A DNA stretch of 64,000 nt, taken from positions 248,001-312,000 of the forward strand of contig LN874945.1 of NCBI GenBank assembly GCA_001282665.1, read 5' to 3'. Both the position numbers and the translations under genes were made by a program. The stretch comes from Clostridiales bacterium mt11. GTDB taxonomy: Bacteria > Bacillota > Clostridia > Tissierellales > Tepidimicrobiaceae. The notes under the pieces were generated by a model. It made no database searches, was not told the origin of the DNA, and worked only from the letters and a program-made list of their open reading frames with translations. Shown piece by piece: positions 61,523 to 64,000 of the stretch; position 1 is the first letter of the stretch; each line of letters starts with the position of its first letter.

Positions 61523-62911
61523 GTGAAAGACTTATTCTTTAGGGAAAATATTTTAGAGATACTAGATTATATAGAAGAAGGAATCCATATTATCGATAGC
61601 AATGGTAGAATAGTCTATTATAATCTATTTGCTCAAAGGATAGATGGGGTAGAAAGGGATAAGGCCATAGGACGTCATCTGTTGGAAATATATCCTTCTC
61701 TAACCCATGAAACCTCTACCCTGTTGACCGTAATGAAAACAGGAGAATCTATATTTAAAGAAGAGCAGACTTTTATAAACTATAAAGGAGAAAAAATAAC
61801 CACCATTAATTCATCTGTACCTATTAGGAATAATGGAAAAATATTAGGTGCTTTAGAAATTTCTAAAGATATAACCCAAGTGAGAAAGATGTCGGAAGAA
61901 ATTGTGGATTTACAAAGCAAACTATATAATAACAAGACTCTAAACAAATCAAAAGTAGAAGAAACGGCAAAATACACCTTTCTAGATATAATAGGGGAAA
62001 ACAAAGAGATGCTCAAATTAAAGAAAATATCCTTAAAAGCAGCACAAACCGATGCACCAGTCCTTATATATGGGGAAACAGGCACAGGAAAAGAACTATT
62101 TGTCCACTCTATACATAATTCAAGTCGCAGAAAACATAAACCTTTCATCACTCAGAACTGTGCAGCCCTGCCATCTAATTTATTAGAAGGTATACTATTT
62201 GGTACTGCTAAAGGAGGTTTTACAGGAGCTGAAGACAGACAAGGACTCTTTGAACTTGCCCATGGTGGAACTCTATTTTTAGATGAAATAAATTCTATGC
62301 CTTTGGAGTTGCAGTCAAAGTTACTGAGAGTCCTTCAAGATGGCTCCATAAGACCTATAGGAGATACTAGAACCATAAATGTAGATGTAAGAATAATAAC
62401 AGCCACCAATGTACCTCCAGAAGAAGCAATAAAATGCAAACTCCTAAGAAAAGATTTATATTATAGACTAAATGTAATCAGCCTCAATATACCTCCCCTT
62501 AGAGAAAGAAGAGATGATATCCCCATACTTACAGATTACTTTATAAAAAGGTTTAACCAAAGACTGGGGAAATGTTTTAAGGGAGTATCAAAGGAAGTAG
62601 TAGGAGTATTTAATGCCTATTCTTGGGATGGAAATGTAAGGGAGTTGGAGAATTTAATAGAAGGAATAATGAGCATATATGATATACAGACCATAGAATT
62701 AGAACATTTACCAGCAAAATTTGGAGAATATAGAAACGGGAGGAAAAGCTCAATGGAGCTTTCTTTAAAGGATATTTTAGAAGAAACAGAGAGAAGTCTA
62801 ATTTTAGAAGCTTTAGAAGAAGCGGACTATAATATTAGTCATACAGCGGATTTATTAAACATTCCTCGACAGACCTTACAGTACAAAATATCCAAATATA
62901 ACTTAAAATAA
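61523..62911 (+). CDS. Sigma-54-dependent activator (PAS, AAA+, Fis HTH)
   Basis: 462 aa. PAS domain (about 8-115, GIHIIDSNGRIVYYNLFAQR), AAA+ domain (about 150-385) with Walker A IYGETGTGKELFVHSIH, the sigma-54 loop GGFTGAED, Walker B GGTLFLDEINSMPLELQSK, and R-finger region RKDLYYRLNVI; C-terminal Fis-type HTH (YNISHTADLLNIPRQTLQYK). Expected to activate the kdd operon, whose -24/-12 promoter lies 150 bp downstream. GTG start; the SD GGAGG is in a small GGAG-N7-CTCC hairpin. Ligand of the PAS domain unknown. Confidence 0.93.
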   Translation: MKDLFFRENILEILDYIEEGIHIIDSNGRIVYYNLFAQRIDGVERDKAIGRHLLEIYPSLTHETSTLLTVMKTGESIFKEEQTFINYKGEKITTINSSVPIRNNGKILGALEISKDITQVRKMSEEIVDLQSKLYNNKTLNKSKVEETAKYTFLDIIGENKEMLKLKKISLKAAQTDAPVLIYGETGTGKELFVHSIHNSSRRKHKPFITQNCAALPSNLLEGILFGTAKGGFTGAEDRQGLFELAHGGTLFLDEINSMPLELQSKLLRVLQDGSIRPIGDTRTINVDVRIITATNVPPEEAIKCKLLRKDLYYRLNVISLNIPPLRERRDDIPILTDYFIKRFNQRLGKCFKGVSKEVVGVFNAYSWDGNVRELENLIEGIMSIYDIQTIELEHLPAKFGEYRNGRKSSMELSLKDILEETERSLILEALEEADYNISHTADLLNIPRQTLQYKISKYNLK

Positions 62912-62915
62912 TTAC

Positions 62916-62964
62916 AATAACCTGCTTTTGGGGTGTCAGGTATCCCGAAAAGCAGGTTATTTTC
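62916..62964 (+). terminator. Terminator of the activator gene
   Basis: AATAACCTGCTTTT (62916-62929) pairs with AAAAGCAGGTTATT (62948-62961), then TTC. Confidence 0.8.
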
Positions 62965-62970
62965 ATATAT

Positions 62971-62983
62971 ACTGCCTAAAAAT
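62971..62983. promoter_or_regulatory. Candidate upstream activating half-site
   Basis: ACTGCCTAAAAAT, identical to the arm of the palindrome at 61460-61494, about 87 bp upstream of the sigma-54 promoter, a normal distance for an enhancer site. Confidence 0.55.
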
Positions 62984-63057
62984 GGGCAAAAAATCACCGA
63001 CTTTGTTATAATTTTAACTAGAATCCCAATTTTCAGCCTTTTCTATATTTTGAAAAA

Positions 63058-63074
63058 TTGGCATAAATATTGCA
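63058..63074 (+). promoter_or_regulatory. Sigma-54 promoter of the kdd operon
   Basis: TTGGCATAAATATTGCA, with GG (63060-63061) and GC (63072-63073) exactly 10 bp apart, matching the -24/-12 consensus. Confidence 0.88.
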
Positions 63075-63115
63075 TTGTTTATTAAGTGGCAATAAATTTT
63101 AAGGGGGAATTAAAA

Positions 63116-64000
63116 ATGAGAAAAGGATGTCCATATGGTACTCATAGGGTACTTGAACCAAAAGGAGTCTTACCTCAACCAGCATTAAGAATTGATAACG
63201 ATATGGAGATTTACGACAATGAGATATTAATCGATGTACAAACTTTAAACATTGACTCAGCAAGCTTTACTCAAATCAAAGAACAAGCCAATGGAGATAT
63301 TGAAGAGATTAAAAAAATCATGAGAGGAATAGTAGATGAAAGGGGAAAACATCAAAATCCAGTAACAGGCTCAGGTGGAATGTTAATAGGAACTGTTGAA
63401 AAGATAGGATCAGCTTTAGAAGGAAAAACGGATTTAAAAGTAGGGGATAAATTAGCCACATTGGTATCATTATCTTTGACTCCACTTAGAATTGACGAGT
63501 TCCTAGAAGTAAGAAAAAATGTAGACCAAGTAGACATAAAAGGCAAAGCCATATTGTTTGAATCTGGTATATATGCAGTATTACCTGATGACCTACCAGA
63601 AAACTTGGCATTGTCCGTACTAGATGTAGCAGGAGCACCAGCTCAAACGGCAAAACTGGTTAAGCCAGGAGACACAGTAGTAGTCATGGGAGGAACGGGA
63701 AAATCTGGTATGCTTTGTCTATATGAAGCTAAGAAGAGAGCAGGAGTTACAGGAAAGGTTATATGTGTAGGTTCTAGAGACGAAACCATAGCTAGGGTAA
63801 AAGATGCCAACTTAGCAGATTATTACATTAAGGCAAACGCTACCAACGCTGTAGAACTCCTTGAAAAGGTAAGTGAAGTAACCAATGGAGAAATGGCAGA
63901 TGTAGTTATAAATACGGTTAATATACCAAATACGGAAATGAGCAGTATATTGATTACAAAGGATAAAGGAATAGTATATTTCTTCAGTATGGCAACAAGC
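63116..64000 (+). CDS. kdd: L-erythro-3,5-diaminohexanoate dehydrogenase, N-terminal 295 residues
   Basis: Starts MRKGCPYGTHRVLEPKGVLP and runs off the window. The MDR-like nucleotide fold shows VVVMGGTGKSGMLCLYEAKKR near residue 184 and GKVICVGSRDETIAR near 212. Kdd deaminates 3,5-diaminohexanoate to 3-keto-5-aminohexanoate with NAD+ in clostridial lysine fermentation. SD AAGGGGGAATTAAAA. Preceded by a sigma-54 promoter and its probable activator. The usual partners (kce, kal, kamA, kamDE) would lie beyond the right edge. Confidence 0.92.
   Translation, partial: MRKGCPYGTHRVLEPKGVLPQPALRIDNDMEIYDNEILIDVQTLNIDSASFTQIKEQANGDIEEIKKIMRGIVDERGKHQNPVTGSGGMLIGTVEKIGSALEGKTDLKVGDKLATLVSLSLTPLRIDEFLEVRKNVDQVDIKGKAILFESGIYAVLPDDLPENLALSVLDVAGAPAQTAKLVKPGDTVVVMGGTGKSGMLCLYEAKKRAGVTGKVICVGSRDETIARVKDANLADYYIKANATNAVELLEKVSEVTNGEMADVVINTVNIPNTEMSSILITKDKGIVYFFSMATS

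Overview
The window is AT-rich DNA from a low-GC, endospore-forming, anaerobic Firmicute. Spore genes mark it as a sporulator: spmAB, sipL, a gerABC operon, spoIIR, sleB-ypeB. A glycyl-radical enzyme, a UGA-containing HesB/IscA-like selenoprotein gene and 3,5-diaminohexanoate dehydrogenase (lysine fermentation) point to a strict anaerobe, most likely a Tissierellales-type clostridium. The species assignment is inference. No rRNA, tRNA, CRISPR array, prophage or IS transposase was found.

Layout. 1-4.3 kb: the end of an AbrB-type regulator, a NurA-HerA nuclease/helicase pair, and spmAB. 4.3-6.1 kb: a small dispersed repeat, a YabE-like 3D-domain cell-wall protein and a coat-like small protein. 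6.4-11.9 kb: PRD regulator, ascorbate-type PTS EIIB/EIIC and a split transketolase. 12-17.9 kb: T-box-controlled metG, tatD, a second inverted copy of the repeat, rnmV, rsmA and an acidic protein of unknown function. 17.9-20.3 kb: small redox and metal genes (ArsR, ComFB-like, glutaredoxin, DUF1858, holin-like membrane protein, selenoprotein). 20.3-24.2 kb: mgtE behind a leader that encodes an MgtL-like peptide, LD-carboxypeptidase and Fe-alcohol dehydrogenase. 24.7-29.4 kb: PRD regulator, fructose-type PTS and class II aldolase. 29.5-34.5 kb: MFS carrier, H-NOX chemoreceptor, SpoIID-amidase fusion and veg. 34.9-44.4 kb: sipL, ispE, gerABC, spoIIR and sleB-ypeB. 44.5-53.6 kb: a glycyl-radical enzyme, its activase and an FSA-type aldolase, divergent from a DeoR regulator, a frameshifted PRD regulator and a fructose-type PTS. 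53.8-60.5 kb: mannosylglycerate-type PTS, GH38 mannosidase and PRD regulator. 60.6-64 kb: murI, a sigma-54 activator and the start of the kdd operon.

How the parts work together. Four PTS loci, each with its own multidomain PRD regulator, make this a carbohydrate-uptake region. Each is paired with intracellular enzymes: transketolase, aldolase, glycyl-radical enzyme plus FSA, or mannosidase. The ascorbate-type locus has no separate EIIA gene, but its regulator carries a near-ideal internal ribosome site exactly at the start of its EIIA domain.

Most notable observations: (1) a 31-codon leader ORF before mgtE whose N-terminus resembles enterobacterial MgtL, with mutually exclusive RNA pairings; (2) the internal EIIA start; (3) shared ATACC-N7-GGTAT sites at two thiol/Fe-S gene promoters; (4) three genes whose start codon abuts the T-tract of a terminator hairpin that also contains their ribosome site; (5) a pair of inverted repeats with covarying hairpins located where the usual tatD-yabE-rnmV order is broken.
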